Source of the DNA: Phoronis australis
Taxonomy: Eukaryota; Phoronida; Phoronidae
DNA length: 42,250 nt
Reading direction: 5' to 3'
NCBI GenBank assembly: GCA_002633005.1
Contig: NMRA01001184.1
Coordinates: 1 to 42,250 of the forward strand
Shown here piece by piece: positions 11,046 through 21,775 of this stretch. Position numbers and translations under genes: made by a program. The notes beneath the pieces were generated by a model, which saw only the letters and a program-made list of their open reading frames with translations, ran no database searches and had not been told where the DNA came from. The stretch's first letter is position 1. Each line of letters begins with the position of its first letter.

Positions 11046-11399
11046 ATACAAACAGCAATGGATTTCATGGCTGACATTGCTGAACAAGGGGTTATTTTTT
11101 CATAATGGTATTTTATTTCGATTTTGATCTACTTGTTAATTAACAGTAGCTGCGTCCACTAACATAGTCACTTTACCGATACATTTATTAACATTAGGCT
11201 TACTAACTGTATAGACAGACTAATTGTGGTGAAGTGTTATCTATAGAGTTGATTGTTCTCTACCAGAAAAAATTGTATCTCTTCGGGCGATAAACTTACT
11301 ATCTCTATTGATGCACTTGGCTTTAATATTTATTTGGATAGGCTTGCTATCTTGTTCTGTAGACTCTGTTGATAGAGTTAGGTATACCAATAATCAGTG
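11046..11399. other. Spacer between inverted blocks A and B
   Basis: AT-rich sequence at the centre of the A/B inverted arrangement. No gene, no repeat copy elsewhere in the window, and no strong hairpin was noticed. Confidence 0.5.
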
Positions 11400-11817
11400 C
11401 CATGACAAAAAGATGGGTTGAAACACGTGTCCGTTGAAAGCTGTTTTCTTTTTCACACAACGACAAACATGGGTGATAATTTTTTATTGACAGAACATCA
11501 CAGAAATGGTATAATTAACTGCGTGATATTGCCGCAAGAAAACCACCCGCGAACCTGTCCAAGCGCTTCAGGAACTTCATGGCAATATTCCACCTAGGAT
11601 CTAGAAAAGAGTAATTAAGGCGTGTCTTGCATTTCACTTGAGAAGATGAAAATCCAGGGAAGTCACTGCTAACCTAAACAAGCGTGGCAGGACTTAACTG
11701 TTTCCTGCCGTATACGATACTGTCCGTTTCAACATTCAGTTCGACAAAAGAAAACTCATAAAAACTCATAATTTTGGAGATGAAGTTCTCTTTTGGAGTC
11801 GCCAGTGCTCAGGACGT

Positions 11818-12035
11818 TTAAAGTCCTTGTCTAAAAATGCCAATGTGGTTCCAGTATCCGAAAATACTTACTAAATAAAATCTTATTTTTGATACTCTTT
11901 CGTTATATTATTTTCTCCTTTCTTGCCAAAAGCGATTTTTTAACAGTATTTAACCCTCCTGTGTGAGCTTATACATGTAATTACCGGCAGTCATCAGTTA
12001 TTTCCGTACCCACATTTCCATAATCGTAATGTTGA
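11818..12035 (+). repeat. Small interspersed repeat, also at 41410-41525
   Basis: The segment with AAAGTCCTTG and TGTGGTTCCAGTATCCGAAA, about 110 bases in all, matches the reverse complement of 41410-41525. It is an insertion relative to block A. It is flanked by an imperfect duplication of about 50 bases (11770-11817 and 12036-12080, both containing GTCGC.AGTGCTCAGGA). Confidence 0.6.
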
Positions 12036-12432
12036 CAATGAAGTCCCCTTCATGAGTCGCTAGTGCTCAGGATGTTTTTAAGGATTTAGACTGGCCTAAG
12101 TTACATCCATTCAAGCCTTCAAGCAGATAAGCAGCAAAGCACTTAAAGCCGTGTTTTAGCAAATTAACGACGTTTAGGTGACACAAATCTTTGAATCAAT
12201 CTACCACACTGTAACAAGTGCCAAACTTCAATTCTTTGGAACAAGTTTGACAACTCCTCTTACTCAGCAAGCATTGTTAAATGTTTGGAAGCGTTAATCG
12301 GCGAGTTTGCCAGACTGCTTACGTCAAATCACAGGTGTATAAAACTTAGATTTTAAATTTGAATTAACAAAACTTAATCTATGATGTTATAAAACTGCTC
12401 GTTGATATGGTACATGTATTTGTAAGTCTGGG

Positions 12433-12600
12433 TAAGATTTAACTCGTTGTAGGCCACATGATGTGACTGACTGACGTGTGGCGTGTAAAAAGACTAATAA
12501 TCCTTACAATTTAGGTAAGACCGAGCAGTAGGTCACGTGATGGGACTGACTGACATACATTTATGACGTGTAAAAAGACTAATAATTCATACATTTACCA
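12433..12600 (-). repeat. Tandem repeat, about 80-bp unit, block B copy
   Basis: Two inverted copies of the unit described at 5624-5865, recognisable by GACTGACTGAC and GTGTAAAAAGACTAATAAT. A further degraded unit lies near 12780-12845. Confidence 0.65.
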
Positions 12601-12976
12601 TATCAACGCGCTGGTTTATAACTGTATTTTATATTATGTACATGTATATGCACTCTCAATTTTAGGTAATGTGCCAGCAATAAATCTCATTGGATTTCTG
12701 ATATCAGCTGGCGTATATAGCTCAGTTGAAGAGAGCGTCGGCACCAGTAGCAGGAAATCCGTGGACATGTGAATTCGTGCCCAGTCTAACAATAGGTGGC
12801 GTGATGTGACTGACATGCTGTTTAAGAAAACTAATAATTTTTACTGATTATAATCTACTGTATCATATTTAGATTTTGGTGGAAAAATTAATGGAAGACT
12901 GCTTCTCGATCAAGCCGTAAACATCGAGTTTTTCAAAGAGATTTGAATTATAAATTTTCGCAAGTTGGCGGCGGAG

Positions 12977-13111
12977 TACTGAAAAAAGTGGGGGCTATAG
13001 CCCCCAGCCCCCTTGTGGTGCACCGACCATAGACCATGGGCGGCCTAGCATTGAAAAAAGTGGGGGCTGTAACCCCCCCTCCCCCCAGCCCCCTATGGTG
13101 CGCCGCCCATG
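12977..13111. repeat. GC-rich direct dimer with palindrome
   Basis: Two units of about 62-73 bases (12977-13049 and 13050-13111) each start TGAAAAAAGTGGGGGCT and end with a GTGC.CCG..CAT segment. The first holds the perfect 18-base palindrome TGGGGGCTATAGCCCCCA (12989-13006). The dimer lies inside the B-specific insertion. Confidence 0.6.
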
Positions 13112-13600
13112 TATCCGAAGACTCTTGATAATGCGGACTATTCGGACACACTTTCAAATTAATGAAATATGATTAAAAACATGCGATGGACAATCTGTTG
13201 TTGCAGTAGGCTTGCAAAAGATTTCCGCCTTATTGGTTTTACGCTTGTGACACTTGGTAACGGTAACTATATCAGGTGTGGCCAAATTGTGTTTGCCATT
13301 GGACGACCGAATTCATATTGTCGCAAAGTTAAGACAGAGTGTTCAACTGACCAATGCTTTCATCTTTCCAGGAAAGTACTGTGTCTAATCATGGGTGACG
13401 TAAGGAACTTTGGGTGAAATCGTCAAAATATGGTTTAGTGCATTTTATTTGTGTCCTGTTGACCCTTCTGTTTTAACACGTTATTAATTAAAACACTGAA
13501 GTATAATTGGCCCAGTACAGACTGTTGACATACAGTGTACAGGCGCAAACAAGTAAATGGCTAGTTCAAGTGTTTAAAACTTGGAATCTTAGAGGCTGAT
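13112..13600. other. B-specific insertion, no recognisable gene
   Basis: Has no counterpart in blocks A or C. A plus-strand open frame (13169-13417) has no recognisable domain. Nothing else seen. Confidence 0.4.
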
Positions 13601-14332
13601 TCCAATTTAAAAGCACCAATTTCATATCAAAAAATCATAAAACAACCCCACCTGTTGATCAGGTGTCAAACTACAACACAGGCAAACACTGTCTGACGAT
13701 ATGTTATTTAGCCGATGTCGAGTAAATTACTAAGATTTATTCGTCGATACATGCTACGTAAGATTGGGAAAATCAGTTACAGCACTCAGTCTTCCTCCTA
13801 TGTGTTTAGTGTGGAAAGTCGTCAGATATTGCTGCTCGTTTTCAGGTGAATTATGATATACATGTAATAAGGAATGGCAAAGCGTTGCATTTGTAGAGGT
13901 TGTAACAATTTAGTATTTGTGACAAAAGTTTGTTCAAGAAAGTTGCGTATTGGTAGATATGACACACTGACGTCTTGTACGTTCATACGTCACATTCATG
14001 AATTCGATTTTGTTCTATTATTCTTTAAGTTTTTTAATTGGCTATTCGTCTGCGCTGGCCCGGTACGTAACGCTCCTCATTTAAAAGAAACTTACAGCGG
14101 GATATCTTAGATAGAAATGGTGTATTTTCGCTAAGATTTGCCAGTAGAATTCATATGCGTATCTTCTCCCACCTATTCTTACAGTAGCGGCCATTTTGTT
14201 CGTGTACATGTACTTTAGTAAGCTCGCGTGCTAACGAAACACTGTTTTGCTCTGAAAACCATATCTCGTATGATTTATCCAACTTTGTGAAAACTGTCAC
14301 TGCCAAAAGCACCTATGAATAGGTATACTCAC

Positions 14333-14379
14333 CATAGCCCAAACTGCGTCGCACTCTGCCTTGGTGGCCTGTCCATCGC
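14333..14379 (-). CDS. Secreted EF-hand protein gene 2, exon 4
   Basis: Reverse-strand exon of 47 bases with a TTTACAG acceptor and a GTGAGT donor. It encodes GDGQATKAECDAVWAM and completes the fourth EF-hand loop, D-V-N-G-D-G-Q-A-T-K-A-E, with all usual calcium ligands. With exons 1-3 it gives 366 bases, 122 codons, ending in phase 0. The C-terminal end is unresolved. Read-through of the donor would give 11 more codons and TGA at 14299-14297. The terminal exon guessed for genes 1 and 3 has lost its acceptor here. Confidence 0.8.
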
Positions 14380-16192
14380 CTGTAAACAAAAGAGTATTCG
14401 TATGTAGAGCTCTGGTGTCGACCATGGTTAGGGCCGGTGACTAATTTACTCATTCTGCTCGCACCGGTCACTTAAAGCGACAATTCACAAGCCTGCCATT
14501 TCATAAAGAATTTTCAAATAATAGGCACAGTTGCACACCAAAAGTGACCTCGATGTCACGACTGTATTCATTTCGTTTCTATGCAAATTGGCAGAAATTT
14601 TGAAGGCGATTGGCAGAAGCTATGGCGGAGCTTTAAAAAGGTTGAATAAATTTTGAACCCTCCCAAACTGTGCGTCTTTCAAGCATATGTTTCGAACCGC
14701 AAAATACGAATACTTTCGCAGTGACCACCGCGGGCATCACCCAAAGTTCCAAACCATAGGCAAAAAGCTTACAAATACGGTCCCCAGTCCACAAAAAGGT
14801 TAACTGAAATTTGTGGAAGTACGTCGTTTTTTGGTTTTTTCATGTACAGGTTGCATTATAGACGGGCTGCACTCTTTGACAATACTCAGAATGCTATAAA
14901 AATAAGTTTTGCCAATAACTTCTTCACTAAACATCACAGGTAGGTATGTTTTCATGATTAGTGATTTAATGGTGTTAATTTCCAGGTGCAAACATCATAA
15001 CTTATATGCAATGTTTTGGAAATTAGGGTCACAGTCATTTAACCCTGATATAAGGTCAAAGGTCAAATCAAAACACGACAAGTCGAACAGGAACAGTTAA
15101 GAACATTCATGGTGAATGTCGATCGACTGGAAATTCTGTTGGTATTCTGGAATCCAGACTATATTAACATTACTACAGCTTTCTGTACATCTCATAAAAC
15201 ACATCTTGGCATAACTTGACATAACTTGAATTATAATTCAGGGATAAAAGCGAGTTCTGCCCACATTTCACAATAATATTCAATTTGAGGAGGTAAAACT
15301 TTGTTTTTCTGATAAAATATCCACAATTCCGTAATTCAACCATATGCAATAATTATCAGAGCCGTGTACAACGCAACATTTGAATCAGAAAAAATGCAGA
15401 AAACAAGAAAAAAAAATCAAGACAATTTGAAAAGTATACGAATCAGATAATTGTTTACTAAAGAAACGACCAAATGGCCTTGTTTTTGAGAAGTACTCCA
15501 TGCATGATAATAGAGACTGTATTTGAAACAAAACAAAGATTTATATCAGGCCTCTGAGAACCAGTATGGTCTGGAATACGAGCTAAACGTTAGTTAGTGT
15601 AATGGACGGTGCCAAACGCCGATGGGCTGAACATAAAAGAACTCTGCAGTAAAGCCGTTAACCAACCAAGGGTGAATGCCGTAGCTACTGCAACTGGATA
15701 GCAAATGTAATCCATTTAAAACGACGCCTAATTTTCAATTTTAAAACGTTGAATTTTTCAATTAAAGAACTAGACACGGAATTTTAATTTTTGATGCCCT
15801 GGCATTTAATAACTTGTACCGGACTATTTTCGGCACACAGATTTCAAGATTTTGCGCAGACTGATTACCTAAATGGCAAACCAAAGTGCGCGACCAAAAA
15901 CTTTTCTTAAGACTCGACTCGAAAATTAACCAATTACATTACATGAAGTTGAAGAAATACTCAAGCCGAATATCCAGCACAAGGAAGGATGGCGTAACGT
16001 TTGTTCACAAAAACCTAAAAAATCTCAAAAGAATTTTGGAGCAAGATCTCTCATATATTGCATTCATAAATTCTAGTATAGCGGCATCAGCTGAGCTGAC
16101 GTGCGCTACATATACGTGAGTGAGTCTGGGTCGTGACCTTGTGAGTTAGGCGAGAACACCTAAGTGCTCGCAAGATATCGTTATTCATTACA
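14380..16192 (-). other. Intron 3 of EF-hand gene 2, 3' part
   Basis: Matches gene 1 intron 3 in several blocks on the opposite strand. Small open frames occur (for example 15886-16119 on the plus strand) but resemble no known domain and look like chance. No other feature was found. Confidence 0.6.
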
Positions 16193-17207
16193 CAGTGGCG
16201 GATCTAGGATATCACAAGGGGGGGCTAACATTTTGTCCGGCTGTAAGCATTTGCGCAAACCACGATTGTAGATGCGTATAACACCAAATGGGCGAATGGG
16301 TTTGCCCCCCTCCCGCCTAGGAAAATTTTCTGTTTTTTCCTCTAAAAATCAAGCATTTTTCTTGATTTCTGAAGTATTATCCAAGAAAAAAAGACAAAAG
16401 AAAACACGGAGAACGTGTCAAACAGGAAAAATCGCACGCACTACAAACTTGAACTCACGACCTCGCGAATAGAACGCGCGTGCTTTACCACTACACCACC
16501 ACGATTTAACTATTAATCTTGTGCTAAGAGACCTACTTGTTTGTGGTCCACAGCGTTTGCGCGCAAAACCTACTTCTTTTTGTAATGCTTATTACACGTT
16601 TTATATTTTGTGCAATCGGTTCTTAACAAATTTGTTGTATTTAAAATAGTCTTCAAATGCGCAAAAGACCAAATCCGTTTTTCGTGTTGGCAATAATGAC
16701 GGGATTGCTTTGGAAATGGTCTTAAGTTAAGGTTTGACAAAGAGAGAATTATGAGTTACTGAGTTATTCACCAAGGCTTCGATTAAAATTCACATCTTAC
16801 CAGCAGTTTCTGTTTTTTCATGATCGTCACTCAGGTTACATTTTCTTTAAAACATGGAGTAAATTTTCTTCATTGCACAGTGGAGCAGACGACGGAAACC
16901 GAGTCGTAGTGCGCAGCGCCACTGCCGGTCGCCTGGGATATCACGGGAGAGCTTATACTTAGCCATAGATTAGTTCCCTTACGAATGCGCCGTGTTCCGA
17001 ATTTGACACTTGAAATTGGATCTGAGCCCCCCCCAAACACTAAAACTGCACACATTTAAATCTTGTTTCATCCGTATAACTTTAATTACCGGGGTTAATC
17101 AATAAAGTTAACTCAACATTTCCCTACGTTCTTGCTGTTTTATTTTTTTGCGGCAGCCAAGGGGGGGGGGCTGCGGTGGGCCCCCTGCCCCCCTAAATCC
17201 GCCTATG
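16193..17207. mobile_element. Non-autonomous DNA transposon (MITE-like) in intron 3 of gene 2
   Basis: The left end reads CAGTGGCGGATCTAGG and the right end, reverse-complemented, CATAGGCGGATTTAGG (13 of 16 identical). The element is flanked by TTACA on both sides (16188-16192 and 17208-17212). Gene 1 intron 3 has the unoccupied site with one TTACA (reverse complement of about 2733-2760), so ends and the 5-bp target-site duplication are well supported. G-rich and C-rich runs sit inside both ends. No transposase is encoded. The termini resemble those of the hAT element at 18291-21050. Confidence 0.8.
16436..16508 (-). repeat. tRNA-derived (SINE-like) segment
   Basis: On the minus strand the segment has an A-box-like GGTGTAGTGGTAAAGCA. 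An anticodon-like arm follows (CGCG, loop TTCTATT, CGCG), then a B-box-like GAGTTCAAGTTT. The T-arm and acceptor stem do not pair well, so this is not a working tRNA. It looks like a tRNA-derived promoter inside the MITE-like element, perhaps a SINE inserted into it. Confidence 0.5.
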
Positions 17208-17285
17208 TTACAAGCGGAGCACGGTGATCTCACAGGCTGAAATTCGCTGAGAGAACTTTGCGTTACGGAACGGGTCCTGTCTTAC

Positions 17286-17450
17286 CATTAACGTCAAATT
17301 TGGTGAAAACTCCAACAATTTCGTCATCGCTCAATTCATCGTTGTTGTCCTTGTCAGCTTCGTCAAACACAAACAGCGACTCTTCATTGCTCATGCCACA
17401 ATAAGCGGACCAGGATGCCATGAACTCCAGATTGGTCAAAATCCCATCCC
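17286..17450 (-). CDS. Secreted EF-hand protein gene 2, exon 3
   Basis: A 165-base exon with TTTTAG acceptor and GTAAG donor, phase 1 at both ends. It completes EF-hand 2 (D-I-N-G-D-G-I-L-T-N-L-E with exon 2, a canonical loop). It contains EF-hand 3 (D-K-D-N-N-D-E-L-S-D-D-E; position 6 is aspartate rather than glycine) and begins EF-hand 4 (KFDVNG). The helix between loops (ESLFVFDEAD) has the usual hydrophobic spacing. An ATG upstream in the intron frame makes a longer open frame, but the splice signals and gene 1 exon 3 show that exon limits are as given. Confidence 0.85.
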
Positions 17451-18157
17451 CTAAAATGAATGCAACACGAAAGGCATGAAATTGTTGTGGCGTTGTTATC
17501 GATGACAGCAATACTTGAAGAAGACAGTGACGATGTTGATAACGATTAAGATTACGCTATTGGTTCCTCATGGTGACGATGACGATGATTGAGGTTTACA
17601 AATAATGGCAATGGCGATTACGATGATGAGGTGTGCATTAAATCACCGTTCATGGCAGTGAAAAGAGCTAGTAGAAAAAGAACTTTATTGACAACAGTCG
17701 GATTACATTGCAATAGTCAACAAACCTGCCTTCTGTCGTAAAAACAATAGCTTTTTGACGTATACCATTTTCATTAATAAACTTGGTCTCGACTTGTACC
17801 TTAATTAATTGCTCAGATGAGATATGATTAGCAGGCTAATATTTCAACGAAACAGACACTTGTCTAAACAACAAATAATAAAAAGTAAAACTCTTGTGCA
17901 CGTGCAGATCTCCACGAGGGGAACGTTCACCGATCGTTGCGAATAACATTGAAAATAAAAAATGACTTAGATGTATGTCACATTCTGTGATTGACCTATT
18001 TTTTTGCGTATGGCACGTAATGCAGTGCCAAGCCGTCGGACCCATGTGACATTTTGTAGCGGTGATTTCGATTAGGCGAATCGTAGAATATTTTTCTCAA
18101 ACAGACGAAAACTCTAATCAAATTTAAGTTTAATAATATTATGCGTAAATAACTTAC

Positions 18158-18264
18158 CGTTGATATCAAATCGATAAAAGGTGCTTCTGAGCTCAGGCAA
18201 ATCGATGACGCCGTTGCCACCGACGTCGACCTTGGCAAAACACGTGTCGCCATCAGAGTCGCCC
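18158..18264 (-). CDS. Secreted EF-hand protein gene 2, exon 2
   Basis: A 107-base exon with ATTTAG acceptor and GTAAG donor. Its first base completes a tryptophan codon begun in exon 1. It encodes GDSDGDTCFAKVD followed by EF-hand loop 1, D-V-G-G-N-G-V-I-D-L-P-E (position 3 is glycine, which is unusual). The helix LRSTFYRF and the first residues of loop 2 (DING) follow. The exon start is mirrored by the relic at 32956-32996. Intron 2 (17451-18157) matches gene 1 sequence from about 2130 to 2509. Confidence 0.82.
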
Positions 18265-19359
18265 CTAAATATCAAAAAACATATATAGAACAGAGGCGGA
18301 TCTACGGGGGGGGTTCAGGGGGTTTAAACCCCCCCCCCTCGGGCCAGGACCCAAAAATTAAAAAAACAAAAAACAAAACAAAAACGCCTCCAGCAAAACA
18401 AAAACGCCGGCACCGCCAGCGTGTGTAAACCCCAAGTAAACCAACCTGGAAAAAAATGAGGGGGGGGTTCACTCTGAAAATATATTTTTTGCATTGTGAA
18501 TTGCTGTTATGAAAATCAACTCGTTTCGAGTCTTCGTGGCTCATCGACAAAACCCCGGAGATCAATTGTGCGCGCGCTTCCGACGACACTTCTGAAGTAG
18601 CCAAGCATTTTAGATGGATCCACCGCTGAAAGAGCAGCTCTATAGCTGATTTCTTTAGATAACTAGCTTCTTTACTCTAAGATATGTTTTGATTTGATTA
18701 GGGAAATACTGTGGTGCCCCAACCCTGATATTCAGGCGAATTGACGTGCAACGTTTTTACCTCATCTGTCATGCCGTGTCATCGTATTACACCCCACACG
18801 TTTGAAACTCGAATTTGAGTGGTGTACAGTAAAGTTGTCTTGCGCAATATCATACGGTGTACATGTACATGTAATACTTTTGAAAAAAACTTGTTTTCCG
18901 AAGAATTGCTATTGTGGCGGGCGCCGTGGTCTGGTCGCGAGTCTGTTTGAAGATGCACTCTAACAAGTTTTGTCTATACAAGGAATGACCAAGGGGGCAC
19001 TCACATTGACAAAGTGACCGCATTCGCGAACAGTTTACAGTACCAGAAATTGCGGGGAGCCTGTATTTTCACAACAAAGTCTTGCGGGACTCGTGCGATG
19101 TTCAATGGGCCTCCTAAGGAGCCCTAGTGCCGACCTCAACACCTACCGTCTTTCTACCTGCAATAAGCACCACTGCCGTTTTCTATACTGGGAATTTCCG
19201 CAGAAAGGCCCAACCGACGAAACGCCCATGCTCATGGGCATTTATTTGATGTTTGTACTTCGGGTTTCAAGCGTTCAGACACTGGGACGTTTATTTCGAA
19301 AATTGCAAGAGATGCAAATGGGTCCTGGGATACATCGTCAAGGTTTGAAGTAGTCCATG

Positions 19360-19947
19360 ATGAACGGATCAAATTTAGTTGCGCATGCTGTAAGTCTTTT
19401 GAATGGACTTGGTAACCTCAGGGGGCTTAGTGCCAACTGAGCTGCGAAACGAGATGCTGACATTGTAGAGGCGTACAAGCTCATTGACACAGCAGTTGAC
19501 GAAGTGCAAGCGTTGGGAACAAACGTCGAAGATGTCTGGGTAGAATGGTTCCAAGAGCAGCAAACCATTGGATCCGATATACAGATTCCTCGGCAGTCCA
19601 GACAACAGCAGGATAGGACTAACGTTCCTGGAGAAATACCTACGTAATAAGTTATGATTCTACACAGTTTGTACATAATGTCGGTTTTTATACTTGTGTA
19701 CAATGAAAACGAAATAGAAATTATTTTTGGTCATGCCAAATTTACCCAATACAGCAGAGGGTCTACGAGCGCACAAAAACTGATTCTGGTTTGTATTTCC
19801 ACTTGGCTCTATCTGCTTCATATCCAAAATTGATTTCACGTAGTGCGTAGTTAAATTTGTTCTCAATACTTGTTTCTTCCAGTGAGTACTACAGAACGGT
19901 GCGAAAACCCTTCCTAGACAACCTCTCGCAGCAGTTGACGACCAGAT
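19360..19947 (+). pseudogene. hAT transposase fragment (DUF4371/ZMYM-like type), decayed
   Basis: The frame from 19360 reads VAHAVSLLNGLGNLRG, meets TGA at 19438, then continues in frame through AYKLIDTAVDEVQALGTNVE and SRQQQDRTNVPGEIP to a donor at 19644. After an acceptor ending at 19882 it continues as EYYRTVRKPFLDNLSQQLT. This order (helical spacer, RQ..R.NVP, then EYYR..F.PFLD.L..QL) is typical of hAT transposases close to the C-terminal dimerisation region. The intron falls between IP and EYYR. The in-frame stop and missing N- and C-terminal parts make it non-functional. The frame before 19360 is not recognisable as transposase. Confidence 0.7.
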
Positions 19948-20026
19948 GTATAAAATACATGTATGAGCAACCACTGGGCATTAAAAAGTGTCTAGAGAGA
20001 AGTTTTCAATTCAAACTTTTTTGCAT

Positions 20027-20304
20027 AGTACACTTTAGGTCTCGCGAGGGACCAGGCCAGCTTGATTTGTGTAGATAGTGAGTTTCAGTGTACTTCTGGT
20101 TCCTCGGCGAACTAGTCTTGTGATGTTTTTTTACCAAAGTGTGCTTTGTAAAACTATCTATCTCAGCCAGTACTGTTTGGTCCCGCCACAGATCAACTAT
20201 GTTTATAGGGATAATAAGCACAGGTGTACTTTTGGTCTCGTGACGGACCAGGCCTTTTTGTGTACTCTCAGTGTACACCTGGTCCCTCTGCGAACTGGTC
20301 CTGT
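20027..20304 (+). repeat. Pair of hairpin-forming direct repeats inside the hAT element
   Basis: Two copies (about 20027-20120 and 20224-20304) share GTGTACTT.TGGTCTCG, GGACCAGGCC, AGTGTAC..CTGGT and CTCxGCGAACT.GTC. Within each copy GGTCTCG...GGACCAGG is imperfectly complementary to the later CCTGGTCC..C..CGAAC, so each could fold into a hairpin. Confidence 0.55.
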
Positions 20305-21050
20305 TTATATTTTCACCACGATGTACAGAATGTTTTGGTTTCTTGAAACTGTTTTCAGCTGATTCGTTTCCAGATACATTTGACGTTTTTCAATTGTGGT
20401 CAACGTGATTCAGCTTAATGAAGTGATACCTAATTGTTTATTGTCGCTTTTAATAATATACTATGAGCTGAGAGCACCATCGTTTGCCAGTTTTTCTCAT
20501 AATTAGACAGAACACATGTTTATTTCCAGACTAACAGTACAGGTCTTCGTTCTTAAACAACTTGAGGCTGCTGTTACGCGATCATCTGTTATTCAATGTT
20601 TTACTCCCCGTCGGGTGCTCCTTATGCTCTTGAATATTTGGTAGTTGTCTAACCCCCCACACACACCACACTTTTTCATATACGACTTTTCGTATGCTAA
20701 AAAGGTGTGTATAAGCAGATGTTCCAACAAAAATTTTTGCTGGTGGCGTAATTCATACCCAGATGTGCACAAATATGATTTCACGAAACTTGTGAGCCAC
20801 GTTCATGCGACGAAATCGAGAAGGGTTTTAAATTATCTTAAGAAAAACTCAAGAGACATGTTATTAGTGCCAGAAACTTACCAGGATGCATGGAAATTTC
20901 ACTATTTGGCTACAAAAACAAAAAAATGGTCTTACACGGAGGGGGGAAACCCCCCTCCCGACCTCCCCCCTCTCGGCGCCACGTGCCTCGGATTCGACCT
21001 TTGCGGGAATCCTAAACCCCCCCCTTACTGAAAACGTAGATCCGCCCCTG

Positions 21051-21705
21051 TAGAAATATTGCAATAAGATCTCTTGTACACTCCGGTCTAACAGGACGGA
21101 CTAACAGATTGGCTAGAATAAATATACGAGGATGGCGCGTCCTTGATATTAAGAGTGGGCGACTGCCGAGAGGCAGTTTTCACGTGCGCTAACTGCAAAG
21201 CGATCCGAAGATGTACATGTATATGTAGTTTTCATTAAAACAAAACACGAAGAGATGAGATAAAACATCGTAGGTAATGGCAATGCAAAGGAGAATATTA
21301 AAAATGCGAATGGCATAACTCGAGAAACTAATACTAGTGGGTAACAAATGAACACGTCACAGATCAGTGCAGAAAAGAAGCGCTGGAGATCTTTGTTCAA
21401 TTAATGCACGCCTTGTACACAGCTGCAAATCATAAACATCAGGACTACTTTTGGAGACTTCACAGCACAGAACGCTTACAAGCTGATGGTAATATTACAG
21501 ACAAATTAATTCTCGATATCCATGGATTGACCAGATAGGTACATGTACAAAAAGCGCTCGTGATCCGTCCATTCAAACATCTGGCGAACTTTAAAATTTC
21601 CGTCTTAAAATAAATACCTGACCGCGGCCTTCCGCCATGAAAAGAGGATTGCTAAATAGCAGTGTCCGCTGAACTTTAAGCTTGTGGTCTGGAAATAATT
21701 CTTAC
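21051..21705 (-). other. Intron 1 of gene 2, 5' part (inverted copy at 32390-32950)
   Basis: Lies between exon 1 and the hAT element. About 21130-21630 matches 32390-32830 in opposite orientation (for example around GATATCGAGAATTAATTTGT). No separate gene was found. Confidence 0.7.
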
Positions 21706-21752
21706 CATGCGAACACAGCGGCAACAAGGGAGAGGAAGATAACACACTTCAT
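21706..21752 (-). CDS. Secreted EF-hand protein gene 2, exon 1 (signal peptide)
   Basis: ATG at 21752-21750 begins MKCVIFLSLVAAVFA, a typical cleavable signal peptide: lysine, hydrophobic core, small residues before the predicted cut. The exon ends TG and a GTAAG donor starts at 21705. TG plus the first base of exon 2 makes tryptophan, and the frame stays open through exons 2-4. The mature product is therefore a small secreted or ER/secretory-pathway calcium-binding protein of about 107 or more residues with four EF-hands. A TTTTGTTTCAG acceptor-like site lies just upstream of the ATG, so a 5' UTR intron is possible. Confidence 0.8.
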
Positions 21753-21775
21753 GACGGTAGCTGAAACAAAAGGCA

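Larger units (their letters stand above)
11400..14332 (-). repeat. Duplicated block B (inverted copy downstream of gene 2)
   Basis: Read on the minus strand from 14332, this follows gene 2 exon 4 and matches 4570-6590 and 33012-34880. It carries two insertions relative to A and C: about 12750-13600, and a small repeat at 11818-12035. The A/C-specific distal part with the kinase relic is missing. In B the possible last exon has lost its acceptor (TTTCTAGCAAATG in A and C, TTTCTTTTAAATG in B). Confidence 0.75.
18291..21050 (+). mobile_element. hAT DNA transposon in intron 1 of gene 2
   Basis: Terminal inverted repeats CAGAGGCGGATCTACG (left) and CAGGGGCGGATCTACG (right, reverse-complemented) match at 15 of 16 bases. 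TAGAA flanks both sides (18286-18290 and 21051-21055). The paralogous position in gene 3 (about 32918-32955) aligns across the site without the element, confirming both ends. It contains a plus-strand hAT transposase relic (19360-19947). A 5-bp duplication differs from the usual 8 bp of hAT elements but fits subgroups described with 5 bp. No intact transposase remains. Confidence 0.82.

Noticed and set aside
13169-13417. Plus-strand 82-codon cysteine-containing frame in block B
   Set aside because: No counterpart in blocks A or C, no signal peptide, no recognisable cysteine pattern and no splice context.
16436-16508. Functional tRNA gene
   Set aside because: A- and B-box-like sequences and an anticodon-like arm are present, but the T-arm and acceptor stem do not pair; treated as a tRNA-derived repeat.
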